Part shown: positions 42,627 through 50,702 of the stretch, one piece after another | Numbering within the stretch: the stretch's first letter is position 1 | How the letters are laid out: each line of letters begins with the position of its first letter | Assembly: GCA_018434685.1 (NCBI GenBank) | Contig: JAHDOV010000004.1 | Span: forward strand, 62,001 to 126,000 | Reading direction: 5' to 3' | Length of the DNA: 64,000 nt | Source: Deltaproteobacteria bacterium | GTDB lineage: Bacteria; Desulfobacterota; Desulfomonilia; UBA1062 | Program-made: the position numbers and the translations under genes | The notes under the pieces: generated by a model | The model's database searches: none | What the model was told of the DNA's origin: nothing | What the model saw: the letters and a program-made list of their open reading frames with translations, nothing else

Positions 42627-44174
42627 TTACGGGAGCAGATAGATATTGTACGTCTTTTTCTTCATCTCGATCGACTCCCCAAGCCGCATCCCATAGGCCT
42701 CCTTGTCGATCGCTTCTGTTGTAATGAGGGCAGCTCCGGCGCTCGTTGCCTCGAGGCCCCGGATCTGCCCTTCCTTCAGGACCCGGATCTTCTTGCCCAC
42801 GGCCCAGATGATTTCGTAGTCGATATCGTCCAGAAAGTAGAACTCCCGCCCCTGCAGTTCGGGATTGTCCCTTGTCCTCAGGAAGAGCTCCGTCTTTTCC
42901 GCAGGGAGGAACTTGGAGGCCACTGGCAGCAGAAATACAATGATCAGGCATATCCCGACAATGGCGGTGATGTGCGCATGGAAGGTGTTTTTCGTGATGA
43001 ACTGATACAGGAGCACCGCACCGGTCAGTCCAAGGGGAAGGGAACTCCCGATGATGAGGACCCTCCCCTGGGAAACATATATGAGCCCCGCAGCGGCACC
43101 GATAAACGCTAGGCCGCTCATGAAACAGAACGAGCCGTACACGAACTTCCACGCAGTGCCTGCGGTCTGGCGCAGACGGTATATCGCGATGGTCGAGACA
43201 ATGGCCCCAGGGATAACTGCCGGCAGGAGGTAGCGTATCTTTTTCTCCGGGACCAACGAGAGAAAGACAATGGTCAGGATGAACCAGAAGACAAAGAGCC
43301 TTTCCTCTGCCCTCCAGTCCTTCTCGATGAAAGGGAATACCAGCCCGTACAGGAGGAAGAAGAGCCAGATTCCTGCTACCCACTGGAGGTTCGCCAGGTA
43401 GTACCAAACCGGCTGCAAGTGGTTGGTGAACCAGCTCGTGGTCTCCGTGGCGGCAACAGCCGCTGCAGCATGGGGGGTATTCAAATATACGTACGCCGGC
43501 CACAGGGCGCTCAACACAACGCACAGGGCAAAGCCCCAGAGCAGGCCCCGCTTGTTTTCCCTGATATCCTTCGTCCCGTAGACCATGCAGTAACTGATGA
43601 GAAACGGCCCGAGCATGTCCCAGAAGGCCACCGGCCCCTTGCTGTAAAAGGAGGCCGTCAACAGAAGAGAGAACCCGATGAAGTACCGGGCCTTGCCCTG
43701 CTTCCGCAGGAAGGCCTCGAGCAGGGTCCATATGGCCCCGGCCATGGCCGTGCAGGCATAGATATCCCATGAGTTTTTCTTTGCCGACCACATGAACAGG
43801 TAGCCCGTTGCCAGAACCAGCAGCGCGGTTACGGCAAACACCTTCTCCCTGAATACCCTCTTTGCGATGAGAAAGGTGAACAGGCTCAGCAGCCCGGCGC
43901 AAATCCCGGCGGGTATCCTGTTCACGACGAGGTTGGCATCGGTGCCGGCCCCCATCATGGCAAGGGCCGTGATCCAGGTCGGGAGGGGGGGTTTGGCTAT
44001 CCGGAGTTCCCCGTTCATGGTCGGCAGGAGCCATGACCCGTTTTCCAGGATTTCCCGGGCGGTGATAAAATTCCTCGCCTCCATGTTGCTCACCGAGCTG
44101 AGGTCATGCTGGAGAAAAATACAGATGAACATCACTGCCAGGATGAAAAAGATGTTCTTATTGGGTGCGTCCAT
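42627..44174 (-). CDS. ArnT-like glycosyltransferase (GT39/PMT, 515 aa)
   Basis: This polytopic membrane enzyme uses a polyprenyl-phosphate sugar on the periplasmic face. It has SVSNMEARNFITAREILENG after TM1, with the acidic catalytic loop, RIAKPPLPTW, roughly ten to twelve hydrophobic segments and a C-terminal soluble domain of about 90 residues. It is a paralogue of ArnT at 13068 with low identity; the usual DE in the first loop reads NMEAR, keeping one acidic residue. It is divergent to a DPM1-type GT2 gene that could make its lipid-linked donor. Confidence 0.75.
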   Translation of the reverse strand: MDAPNKNIFFILAVMFICIFLQHDLSSVSNMEARNFITAREILENGSWLLPTMNGELRIAKPPLPTWITALAMMGAGTDANLVVNRIPAGICAGLLSLFTFLIAKRVFREKVFAVTALLVLATGYLFMWSAKKNSWDIYACTAMAGAIWTLLEAFLRKQGKARYFIGFSLLLTASFYSKGPVAFWDMLGPFLISYCMVYGTKDIRENKRGLLWGFALCVVLSALWPAYVYLNTPHAAAAVAATETTSWFTNHLQPVWYYLANLQWVAGIWLFFLLYGLVFPFIEKDWRAEERLFVFWFILTIVFLSLVPEKKIRYLLPAVIPGAIVSTIAIYRLRQTAGTAWKFVYGSFCFMSGLAFIGAAAGLIYVSQGRVLIIGSSLPLGLTGAVLLYQFITKNTFHAHITAIVGICLIIVFLLPVASKFLPAEKTELFLRTRDNPELQGREFYFLDDIDYEIIWAVGKKIRVLKEGQIRGLEATSAGAALITTEAIDKEAYGMRLGESIEMKKKTYNIYLLP

Positions 44175-44206
44175 AGGTCAATCGCTTTTTACGTTGTGTT
44201 TGATTT

Positions 44207-44235
44207 TGTATATAAGCTTTATCACCCCGTGTCTA
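44207..44235 (-). promoter_or_regulatory. Promoter of the ArnT-like gene
   Basis: On the minus strand TAGACA (44235-44230), a 17-nt spacer and TATACA (44212-44207), about 30 nt before the ATG at 44174. Confidence 0.55.
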
Positions 44236-44304
44236 CTTTCCAGTTGAAAAAACCTGGTTCTTGTTTTTATGGTGTGGTTAACTATCTTCTATAAGGGATA
44301 CCCT

Positions 44305-45051
44305 ATGCATGAGCCTGATTTGAGTGTCGTCATCCCCTTCTACAATGAAGAGGCATCCGTACAGGCCGTATGCGAGGAGGTCAGCGAGGTCTTCTCGAGT
44401 GCCGGCGGTCTTTCCTGGGAGCTGGTCATGGTGGACGACGGCTCTAACGACCAGACGCCTCAGATCATGGCCGGCCTTACTGAAAGACACGCCAATTTCA
44501 GGGCGTTGCACCTCTGTCCGAACAGCGGGCAATCCGCAGCGCTCGAGGCCGGGTTCGAGGCAGCCACAGGAGAATTTATCGCCACGCTCGACGGCGATGG
44601 TCAGAACGATCCCCGCGACATTCTGCGTCTGCTCGCTGCGCTCAAAGAGCGTCGTGTGGACATGATGTGCGGTATCCGGCAGCGCAGGGCGGATAATCTC
44701 ATCCGCCGTCTCTCCAGCCGCATAGCAAATCGCGTCCGCTCGGCCGTGCTCGGCGACCAGATCACCGATGTGGGGTGCTCGCTGCGCATCTTCCGGCGAG
44801 ACCGCATAAGGCGTGTCAGGTTCTTCAGGAACGCCCACCGTTTTTTCCCGGCGCTGTTCATCATGGCTGGTTTTACCGTGGCCGAAATGCCGGTCAGCCA
44901 CCGTGCGAGGCAGCATGGAACCAGCAAGTACGGTGGCGGCATAAACAGCAGGCTCTGGGTCGGCTTGGCAGACCTTGCAGGTGTTTTCTGGCTGAAGAAA
45001 CGCTCGCTCACCTACACGGTCAGGGAAGACAATGGGCCTGAAAACCGATAA
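44305..45051 (+). CDS. GT2 glycosyltransferase, dolichol-phosphate-mannose-synthase-like (248 aa)
   Basis: It transfers a sugar from a nucleotide to a polyprenyl phosphate. Landmarks are LSVVIPFYNEEASVQAV at 5-21, VDDGSNDQTP near 46, TLDGDGQNDPRDI (DxD-like) near 95 and RQHGTSKYGGG near 205-215. Unlike ArnC it lacks C-terminal membrane helices, as in short DPM1-type enzymes. It overlaps the following DedA-like gene by 20 nt. With the divergent GT39 gene it forms a plausible donor-acceptor pair for an envelope modification. Confidence 0.8.
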   Translation: MHEPDLSVVIPFYNEEASVQAVCEEVSEVFSSAGGLSWELVMVDDGSNDQTPQIMAGLTERHANFRALHLCPNSGQSAALEAGFEAATGEFIATLDGDGQNDPRDILRLLAALKERRVDMMCGIRQRRADNLIRRLSSRIANRVRSAVLGDQITDVGCSLRIFRRDRIRRVRFFRNAHRFFPALFIMAGFTVAEMPVSHRARQHGTSKYGGGINSRLWVGLADLAGVFWLKKRSLTYTVREDNGPENR

Positions 45052-45727
45052 GTTCCTGCTCAAGGACATCCTGCTCATTGCCGCCCTGGTGATTTTTTTT
45101 ACTGCCATGGCGTTCGTTCTGGAACAGCCGGGCATCAGGAGTATCGTCTTCGATATCGATACCCTGCGGTTACTCCTCCAGGGGGGTGATGCTGCCCCGA
45201 ACCGCCTGTTCTCTGCCCTCGCCTTCCTCCTTGCCGGGGGTGCAGTCATAGCAGCCGGCGTGCCCCGCCTCTGGATCAGTGCTGCGGGCGGTATCATATA
45301 CGGGGCCTTTATGGGAACCCTTCTGTCCGTGCTCGCCTCGCTTATCGGTGCCTCCGTCCTGTATCTGGCAGGAAAAACCATCCTCTCCCACATCGCGCAA
45401 CGGCGCCTCGGCGAGACCATGAAGATCTGGCAGGGCCGTTTCCAGGACAATGCATTCTGGTGGGTACTCTACGGCAGGTTGTTCCCCTTTTCCAACTCCA
45501 CGCTCATGAATCTGCTCTGCGGAAGCTGTCTGGTGCCCTACACCCCTTTCATGCTCGGCTCCCTTGTGGGGTTCATTCCTCTTGCCGTGATATTCGCCAC
45601 GTTTGGCAGCGGAGGCATCCAGGGCAATCTCTCCCAGATCGCGCTGGCTTCGGCCCTGCTCATCATCTCGGTCTTTTCCCGGAGACTCCTGACGGGGACC
45701 TCTGGTGAGGCACGCAATCTCCATTGA
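45032..45727 (+). CDS. TVP38/TMEM64 (DedA-like, SNARE-associated) membrane protein (231 aa)
   Basis: An integral membrane protein with an N-terminal helix (12-30), a long re-entrant region GVPRLWISAAGGIIYGAFMG near 83-102, a conserved GRLFPFSNSTLMNLLCG segment near 147-163, and C-terminal helices. Members of the DedA/TVP38 superfamily flip polyprenyl phosphate or phospholipids. That function suits the two polyprenyl-phosphate glycosyltransferases beside it (inference). It overlaps the GT2 gene and uses GGGAAG as ribosome site. Confidence 0.75.
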   Translation: MGLKTDKFLLKDILLIAALVIFFTAMAFVLEQPGIRSIVFDIDTLRLLLQGGDAAPNRLFSALAFLLAGGAVIAAGVPRLWISAAGGIIYGAFMGTLLSVLASLIGASVLYLAGKTILSHIAQRRLGETMKIWQGRFQDNAFWWVLYGRLFPFSNSTLMNLLCGSCLVPYTPFMLGSLVGFIPLAVIFATFGSGGIQGNLSQIALASALLIISVFSRRLLTGTSGEARNLH

Positions 45728-45750
45728 TCTCCGGTGAGGGGACTTCATAA

Positions 45751-45765
45751 AGGGCAGAACGCCCT
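45751..45765. terminator. Short hairpin between convergent genes
   Basis: AGGGC-AGAAC-GCCCT lies in the 55-nt gap between the DedA-like and radical SAM genes. It has no long T-run; bidirectional termination is only inferred from position. Confidence 0.3.
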
Positions 45766-45782
45766 CCCTGTGTTGCTTGTTG

Positions 45783-47189
45783 TCAAGAACTGCCAGGCAT
45801 GCACTTCTCTTCACGAGAGGAGACCTGCCCGGCACCTGTCTGCACGCCGGGTGACGACCGGGCGATCTTCTTGATCTCCTGATACATCTCATAGGTCAGG
45901 CCCTCCCACCTGCAGGGCAGAAACGTGTTGTTGTGCAACAGGGGCTCCTCCGCGAGGGGGTACGTGCTCTTGCCTACCGCCTCATCCCAGTCCCGGGTAT
46001 GGGGTATGGGCGAGTACTCCGTGATGATGGGCCGGGCCCCGCTTTTCTGTACCAGGTCCACGGCCTCGAGCACCTCGCCGGCCCTCTGGCCGGGCAATCC
46101 GCACAGCACATACACGCCCACTGTCACCGGATCGAACCCGGCGCCAGTGAGGAGTTCCATGGTACGGAGGAAATCCTCATTGGTCACCTTGCCGCCGGTG
46201 CTGGCCTGGCGTACGGGGTCAGCTGTCTCCAGGCCGAGCCTGATGGTGGTAAACCCGCTCTCTTTCATGGCCGTGGCAACCTCGTTCGTTATCGAACGGA
46301 TATGGAGGCCGTTGGGGCAGTGAAACCTGACCTCAAGACCCTTCCGGATGATCTCGCGCATCATGGGCAGCGCGAATATCTCGGGCCTGTACAGCAGGGC
46401 ATCGTCATAAAAGGCGAAGTCTTCTATCCCCCGGGTCTTTTTCCACCAGGCGATCTCCCCTGCGACCTTCACGGGATCGCGCCTGCGCATAATGGGACAC
46501 AGGAGGTGCGATGCACAGTAGGTACACCTAAACGGACACCCCCTGGATGTCTGGATACAGACGTATCTCGGTTCATCGATGAGATCGAAACACGGGTACG
46601 CAAGGGTGTCGAGATCTTCCATATCGGGCAGAAAGGAGGGTGACTGACCCCAGAGGCCACCCAGAAGGTCCAGAAGCTGCAGTTCTCCTTCGCCCGTGAT
46701 GACATGGTCGGCCCCGGAAAACCTCCGCGCATGTTCCGTACACAACGTGGCATAAATACCGCCCAGGAGGACCGGGACACCGGGAAAGACCTCTTTGAGC
46801 TGCCTGATCGCCTCGAAGACGCCGGGATACCAGTAGGTCATCAGGGAGGTTACGAGGATTGCATCCGGCCTTTTCAGCGCCTGGAGATCGTTCCGGAAGG
46901 CCTCGATGCTGATCCCGTACCTGCTGTACCGCCTCCTGATGCCGTGGAGCGGTTTCGGGGTGGCGATGACCTCCCGGTAGAATTTCCCGTGTCCCCCGGG
47001 CATCACCTTGGGTGCCTTTCCGGTCATGAACGGATGGGGGGATCTCAGGCAGTCGACATAGGATACCTCGCAGCCGTTTTGCCTCAGCAGCCCGCCCAGA
47101 CTGAGGAGCCCGAGCGGTTTTGCCCACATGTCGTATGCTGCAAAATCATATATCCAGGGATTGACGAGGAGAACGCCCCTGCCTTTCAT
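45783..47189 (-). CDS. B12-binding radical SAM protein (468 aa)
   Basis: The N-terminal cobalamin-binding-like domain includes PLGLLSLGGLLRQNGCEVSYVDC and VLLGGIYATLCTEHARRF. The radical SAM core follows with QTSRGCPFRCTYCASH, cluster cysteines near 218-225. HCPNGLHIRSI and ETADPVRQASTGGKV are typical of class B-like members (hopanoid, lipid or tetrapyrrole methylases and ring enzymes). The DxHxxG cobalamin motif is not evident. The substrate is unknown. It stands alone with its own promoter at 47256-47285. Confidence 0.75.
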   Translation of the reverse strand: MKGRGVLLVNPWIYDFAAYDMWAKPLGLLSLGGLLRQNGCEVSYVDCLRSPHPFMTGKAPKVMPGGHGKFYREVIATPKPLHGIRRRYSRYGISIEAFRNDLQALKRPDAILVTSLMTYWYPGVFEAIRQLKEVFPGVPVLLGGIYATLCTEHARRFSGADHVITGEGELQLLDLLGGLWGQSPSFLPDMEDLDTLAYPCFDLIDEPRYVCIQTSRGCPFRCTYCASHLLCPIMRRRDPVKVAGEIAWWKKTRGIEDFAFYDDALLYRPEIFALPMMREIIRKGLEVRFHCPNGLHIRSITNEVATAMKESGFTTIRLGLETADPVRQASTGGKVTNEDFLRTMELLTGAGFDPVTVGVYVLCGLPGQRAGEVLEAVDLVQKSGARPIITEYSPIPHTRDWDEAVGKSTYPLAEEPLLHNNTFLPCRWEGLTYEMYQEIKKIARSSPGVQTGAGQVSSREEKCMPGSS

Positions 47190-47255
47190 GCCGTTTTATC
47201 CCTTTGTGCACACCATCACTTTGCCCCCGGCAGAGATCCGGGAAACAAGCACTGC

Positions 47256-47285
47256 ATTGTAACCAGTGCCAAAAGGCTTTTGCAA
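47256..47285 (-). promoter_or_regulatory. Promoter of the radical SAM gene with palindrome in the spacer
   Basis: On the minus strand TTGCAA (47285-47280), an 18-nt spacer and TACAAT (47261-47256). The perfect palindrome CAAAAG-G-CTTTTG (47270-47282) fills the spacer and touches the -35 box, a good position for a repressor or a MerR-type activator. Confidence 0.55.
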
Positions 47286-47358
47286 GGAGAATCAAGGGCC
47301 GGCGGCCGGCGGGAAAATCAGCCGGGGCAGATCCCCTGCAGGACAGGCGTGACGAGAG

Positions 47359-48999
47359 CTATTCTTTCGCGGGTTCGAACACAGCGAGAACCTTTTCGAT
47401 CTCCTCATTTTTCCTGGCCCGCTTCCACTTCAGCTCGCTGCCCATCTCATCGGCAACCAGCTCTATGACCTTTTCTCCCGGATTACCCAGCGTGCACAGG
47501 CCGGTACGCCGGAAGAGCACGTCGCTCAGGCAGAGGGCCATCTCTCGGTGAATCGCGTAGACCACCTGTGCCATGATATCAGGGAACTCCTCGCAGATCT
47601 TCTCGAGGTGTTTCTTCTTTGCGGTCTCGATGACATCGAGGTATCGCGACCCGTAATTCCGACAGAGGTTTTCCAGGATATCGTCACTGAGACCGGCCGG
47701 CCTCTTTTTCCTGGCACGATCGAGAAAACTCGCAAATCTCCCGATCTCCCCGCCGTACAGCGGGGTGGTGTGGGTGAGGCACGCCACAGGACCGAAACAG
47801 ATCTTCTGACAGATAATATCCACGAGCTGGCGCGCCATATTCCTCGATGTGGTGTACTTGCCGCCGATGGCCGTCACAAATCCCCGGATGCCCTCATCTT
47901 TTTCATGGTCGTAGAGCTCGTACTTTCTCGATGCGTCATAGACCTCGACCTCGACACTGGTCTCCTTTTCCACGATGGGCCTCAGCCCGCCATACTGGAA
48001 CAGCACATCCTCTTCGCGCAGCCTCGCGGCAGGTACCGTGGCGTTGATCTCATCGAGAAAATCCAGGATGTCCTTCCGCGTGACCTTGAAGTTATCGGGG
48101 TCTCCCTTGTACACCACATCGGTCGTCCCGATGAGGCTGTGTTCCCTCCAGGGAAGGATGAAGAAATGCCTGCCGCTCTTTGTCTGCAGGATCATTGCCC
48201 GGTCCTTGTGCAGGGGTTTCGTGATGATGTGGATCCCCTTTGACCGGATGAGGCCGTGATGCTTCCTCCCCCTGATCTTTCCCAGCAGGAGGTCTGCCCA
48301 CGGGCCTGCGGCATTCACCGTGACCCTGGCCCTGATATCGTACTGCGCCCCGCTTTGGAGATCCCTCACCCGGGCCCCTGTTACGGCATCACCCGCCATG
48401 ATGAGGTCTTCGGCCTGCACATAGTTGGCCACGCTCGCTCCGTATTCCACGGCAGCCAGGATGGGCTCCAGGGTGAGCCGCTCCGAATTATACATCTGAC
48501 AGTCATAGTAGACCACGCCTCCGGTGAGATCCTCGGGGTCCAGTATGGGTTCCATCTTGAGCAGGTCTTCTGCCGAATATTTTTCATGTCCCGGGATCTT
48601 CTTGTCATCGTCATTGATCCATTTCCGATCATAGGAGAGCGTATCATAGAACACCATGGCCGATATCGCCGCAGGCAATCCCCTCTTGCCCCAGCCGTAG
48701 GCGGGGAAAACAAAGGGCAGGGGATAGACGAGGTGGGGCGCGATGATCTCCATGATACGCCGCTCCTGGAGAGATTCCCTCACCAGACCCACCTCGAGGG
48801 TCTTCAGATAGCGCAGCCCGCCATGAATGAGCTTTGAGGTGGCTGCGGAGGTTGCCGCACCGAAATCGCCTTTGTCCACCAGCGCCACACTGAGCCCCCG
48901 CAGCGACGCATCCCACGCGATGAACGCCCCGGTGATGCCCCCGCCGATAACCAGGACATCGTATTCCCGAACAGACATCCCCTCTATATCTCTCTTCAT
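47359..48999 (-). CDS. glpD: FAD-dependent glycerol-3-phosphate dehydrogenase
   Basis: It oxidises glycerol-3-phosphate to DHAP, passing electrons to quinone. The FAD motif is DVLVIGGGITGAFIAWDAS near 14-32, with TSAATSKLIHGGLRYL, WREHSLIGTTDV and AIGGKYTTSRNMA. A C-terminal domain ends at 546 aa, the GlpD size. The tail WKRARKNEEIEKV is the usual end. No glpK or glpF is adjacent. A clear promoter and a palindromic leader lie upstream. Some anaerobes pair such an enzyme with a GlpC-like Fe-S subunit; the CCG proteins at 17251 are far away. Confidence 0.88.
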   Translation of the reverse strand: MKRDIEGMSVREYDVLVIGGGITGAFIAWDASLRGLSVALVDKGDFGAATSAATSKLIHGGLRYLKTLEVGLVRESLQERRIMEIIAPHLVYPLPFVFPAYGWGKRGLPAAISAMVFYDTLSYDRKWINDDDKKIPGHEKYSAEDLLKMEPILDPEDLTGGVVYYDCQMYNSERLTLEPILAAVEYGASVANYVQAEDLIMAGDAVTGARVRDLQSGAQYDIRARVTVNAAGPWADLLLGKIRGRKHHGLIRSKGIHIITKPLHKDRAMILQTKSGRHFFILPWREHSLIGTTDVVYKGDPDNFKVTRKDILDFLDEINATVPAARLREEDVLFQYGGLRPIVEKETSVEVEVYDASRKYELYDHEKDEGIRGFVTAIGGKYTTSRNMARQLVDIICQKICFGPVACLTHTTPLYGGEIGRFASFLDRARKKRPAGLSDDILENLCRNYGSRYLDVIETAKKKHLEKICEEFPDIMAQVVYAIHREMALCLSDVLFRRTGLCTLGNPGEKVIELVADEMGSELKWKRARKNEEIEKVLAVFEPAKE

Positions 49000-49057
49000 A
49001 TACCCTCCCCGGTATCCCTTATGAGCTGCCAGCGCCCTTGCCTCTCAGGGGAACCAC

Positions 49058-49074
49058 CATGGGGGTACCCCATG
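49058..49074. promoter_or_regulatory. Palindrome in the glpD leader
   Basis: CATGGGG-GTA-CCCCATG, perfect 7-3-7, lies between the glpD promoter and its start codon. It could be an operator or a leader hairpin. Confidence 0.5.
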
Positions 49075-49087
49075 ACTTCTATTACGT

Positions 49088-49115
49088 ATAATAACGGTCC
49101 TGAAGCTGTTTGCAA
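49088..49115 (-). promoter_or_regulatory. Promoter of glpD
   Basis: On the minus strand TTGCAA (49115-49110), a 16-nt spacer and TATTAT (49093-49088), giving a leader of about 80 nt. Confidence 0.55.
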
Positions 49116-49185
49116 AGTGCTCCTGGTGTGAAATCACCTTTCCGGGAGTGCATGGTTCATGGTCGCCACGACGAGCGGTGCGGCT

Positions 49186-49231
49186 GCTCAAAGGGGAGTA
49201 TCACCCCTATCCCAGGTGACCACCCTTGAGC
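49186..49231 (+). other. Candidate structured RNA element upstream of the PilZ gene
   Basis: GCTCAA and TTGAGC close a structure containing a GGGG-agtatca-CCCC hairpin and a CCAGGTGACC segment. The same G-run can alternatively pair with the CCC beside TTGAGC, so two mutually exclusive folds exist. It ends about 60 nt before the PilZ gene's predicted promoter, so it is not part of that gene's predicted transcript. No known family was recognised. Confidence 0.35.
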
Positions 49232-49293
49232 AATTCCTGTATAGTTTTCAGCTGCCTGCCCGAAGGATTATTCAGATCAAAAGGGATAACACC

Positions 49294-49323
49294 TTGACAT
49301 AGTCTGCTTTTTCAAGGTATTTT
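49294..49323 (+). promoter_or_regulatory. Promoter of the PilZ gene, apparently leaderless
   Basis: TTGACA (49294-49299), an 18-nt spacer and TATTTT (49318-49323). The ATG at 49331 is 7 nt after the -10 box, at the expected transcription start. No Shine-Dalgarno precedes it. Confidence 0.6.
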
Positions 49324-49330
49324 CACACTC

Positions 49331-49693
49331 ATGCGCAACAACAAAGAAAAAAGGCTCAATGAGAGAATCGATCTCGCCAATATCACCGGTTCTGTGGAAC
49401 TCTCGGAAAAGGTCAAGGCCATTACCATCCTGAACGCAAGCGAAGAGGGTGTCTGTATCGAGGGGGCAGAGCTGCAGGTAGATTCGGTCGTGCGTTTAGA
49501 GATCAATCACCCTGAAGACTCGAATACCGCAGGAATATCCCTGTACTGCAAGGTCGTATGGGCATCCGGCAACAACGAGGCCGACAGGAAATCCGGGCTG
49601 TTGTTCCTGAATACCAACAAGATCCTCTTCAAGAACGACCTGATATCGTTCTCTAAGCTTGTCGATTCGGCAAGGCAGCGGAGCACCCTGTAG
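49331..49693 (+). CDS. PilZ-domain protein (120 aa)
   Basis: A single PilZ domain: the N-terminal RLNERIDL gives the RxxxR c-di-GMP-binding arginines, and LNASEEGVCIEG gives the (D/N)xSxxG part. The strands end in a VVWASG...SGLLFLN closing. It probably acts as a c-di-GMP receiver for motility, exopolysaccharide or another output. No effector domain is fused and no target gene is next to it. It appears to be translated from a leaderless message. Confidence 0.75.
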   Translation: MRNNKEKRLNERIDLANITGSVELSEKVKAITILNASEEGVCIEGAELQVDSVVRLEINHPEDSNTAGISLYCKVVWASGNNEADRKSGLLFLNTNKILFKNDLISFSKLVDSARQRSTL

Positions 49694-49700
49694 GAATCCG

Positions 49701-50702
49701 CTAGCCCCCGATGGTATTCATGAGCGTTTCACAGCCTTGATAGGGATGATCCGGTTTCCCGACACAGAGCCCGTGATCATGCTGCTTGAGCTCCACCCCT
49801 TTTTCGATTAACCGCTCCAGCTCGCTGTCACTTATCCCGTTTCTGATCGGGGTGAGAAGATCGATATGGTCGTCGGAAAACAGGCACGGCCGCAAATGAC
49901 CGTTTGCCGTGATGCGTATCCTATTGCACGAACTGCAGAAGGAGCATTCACTCAGTGCGCCGATGAGGCCGATTTTACCCTTTGCTCCCCTGATTCGAAA
50001 GACCTTTGCCGGACCGAGCTTGTAATCCACAGGATCGAGTGCACCATAGCGCTCTTCAATTATGTCGCGTATCTCTTGAGAGCAGATGACCTCGTGATCC
50101 CCATATTTCGATGCGCACCCCATGGGCATGAGCTCGATAAACCGGACCTCGATCGGGCTGTTGACGGTCAACTCCGCAAAGGCGGGAATTTCATCGTCAT
50201 TGAATCCCCTGATGGCAACGACATTGATCTTCACAGGGGAAAATTCATACTTGAGTGCCGTCCTGATTCCCTCGATCGTCTGTTCATAGGCATTGACCCG
50301 GGTGATGAAAGAGAACTTGTCCCGGTCGAGCGTATCGAGACTGATATTGACCCGGTCGAGGCCTGAGCGTTTCAGGGCGGGAGCCAGTGAGGGCAGGAGA
50401 ATGCCGTTTGTCGTCAGAGAGAGTTCCTTGAGTCCGTCTATGCATTTTATGGATTCGATGAACCCGCACAGGTCTTTGCGCACAAGGGGTTCCCCGCCGG
50501 TGATGCGCACCTTTTCCACTCCCCGCGGGACGCAGATCCTCAGGATGCGGAGAAATTCCTCGTAGGACATGATCTCTTCGTGGGGAATCCACTCGATACC
50601 CTCAGGGGGCATACAATACCTGCACCGGAAATTGCACCGGTCTGTTATGGATATCCTGATATACCTGATGTGTCTTCCGTGGGTGTCGATCAGGGGCGTC
50701 AT
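49701..50702 (-). CDS. moaA: GTP 3',8-cyclase MoaA (molybdenum cofactor)
   Basis: This radical SAM enzyme makes 3',8-cyclo-GTP in the first step of molybdopterin synthesis. The SAM cluster is DRCNFRCRYCMP (Cys23/27/30). The second cluster is CSFCSSCNRIRITANGHLRPC near 257-278, and the C-terminal Gly-Gly tail (NTIGG) is intact. At 333 aa it is family-length. Its start overlaps the stop of the DUF364 gene (ATGA). No other moa gene is in the window. Mo or W enzymes (formate or aldehyde oxidoreductases) are expected in such an anaerobe. Confidence 0.92.
   Translation of the reverse strand: MTPLIDTHGRHIRYIRISITDRCNFRCRYCMPPEGIEWIPHEEIMSYEEFLRILRICVPRGVEKVRITGGEPLVRKDLCGFIESIKCIDGLKELSLTTNGILLPSLAPALKRSGLDRVNISLDTLDRDKFSFITRVNAYEQTIEGIRTALKYEFSPVKINVVAIRGFNDDEIPAFAELTVNSPIEVRFIELMPMGCASKYGDHEVICSQEIRDIIEERYGALDPVDYKLGPAKVFRIRGAKGKIGLIGALSECSFCSSCNRIRITANGHLRPCLFSDDHIDLLTPIRNGISDSELERLIEKGVELKQHDHGLCVGKPDHPYQGCETLMNTIGG

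Noticed and set aside
42613-44034. A 473-aa minus-strand frame overlapping the ArnT-like gene in another phase
   Set aside because: The 515-aa frame has continuous membrane helices and family motifs; the shifted frame is His/Arg/Gly-rich noise.
49000-49330. A c-di-GMP (GEMM) riboswitch before the PilZ gene
   Set aside because: The conserved GEMM core and tetraloop-receptor pattern are absent, and the PilZ promoter lies downstream of the structure.
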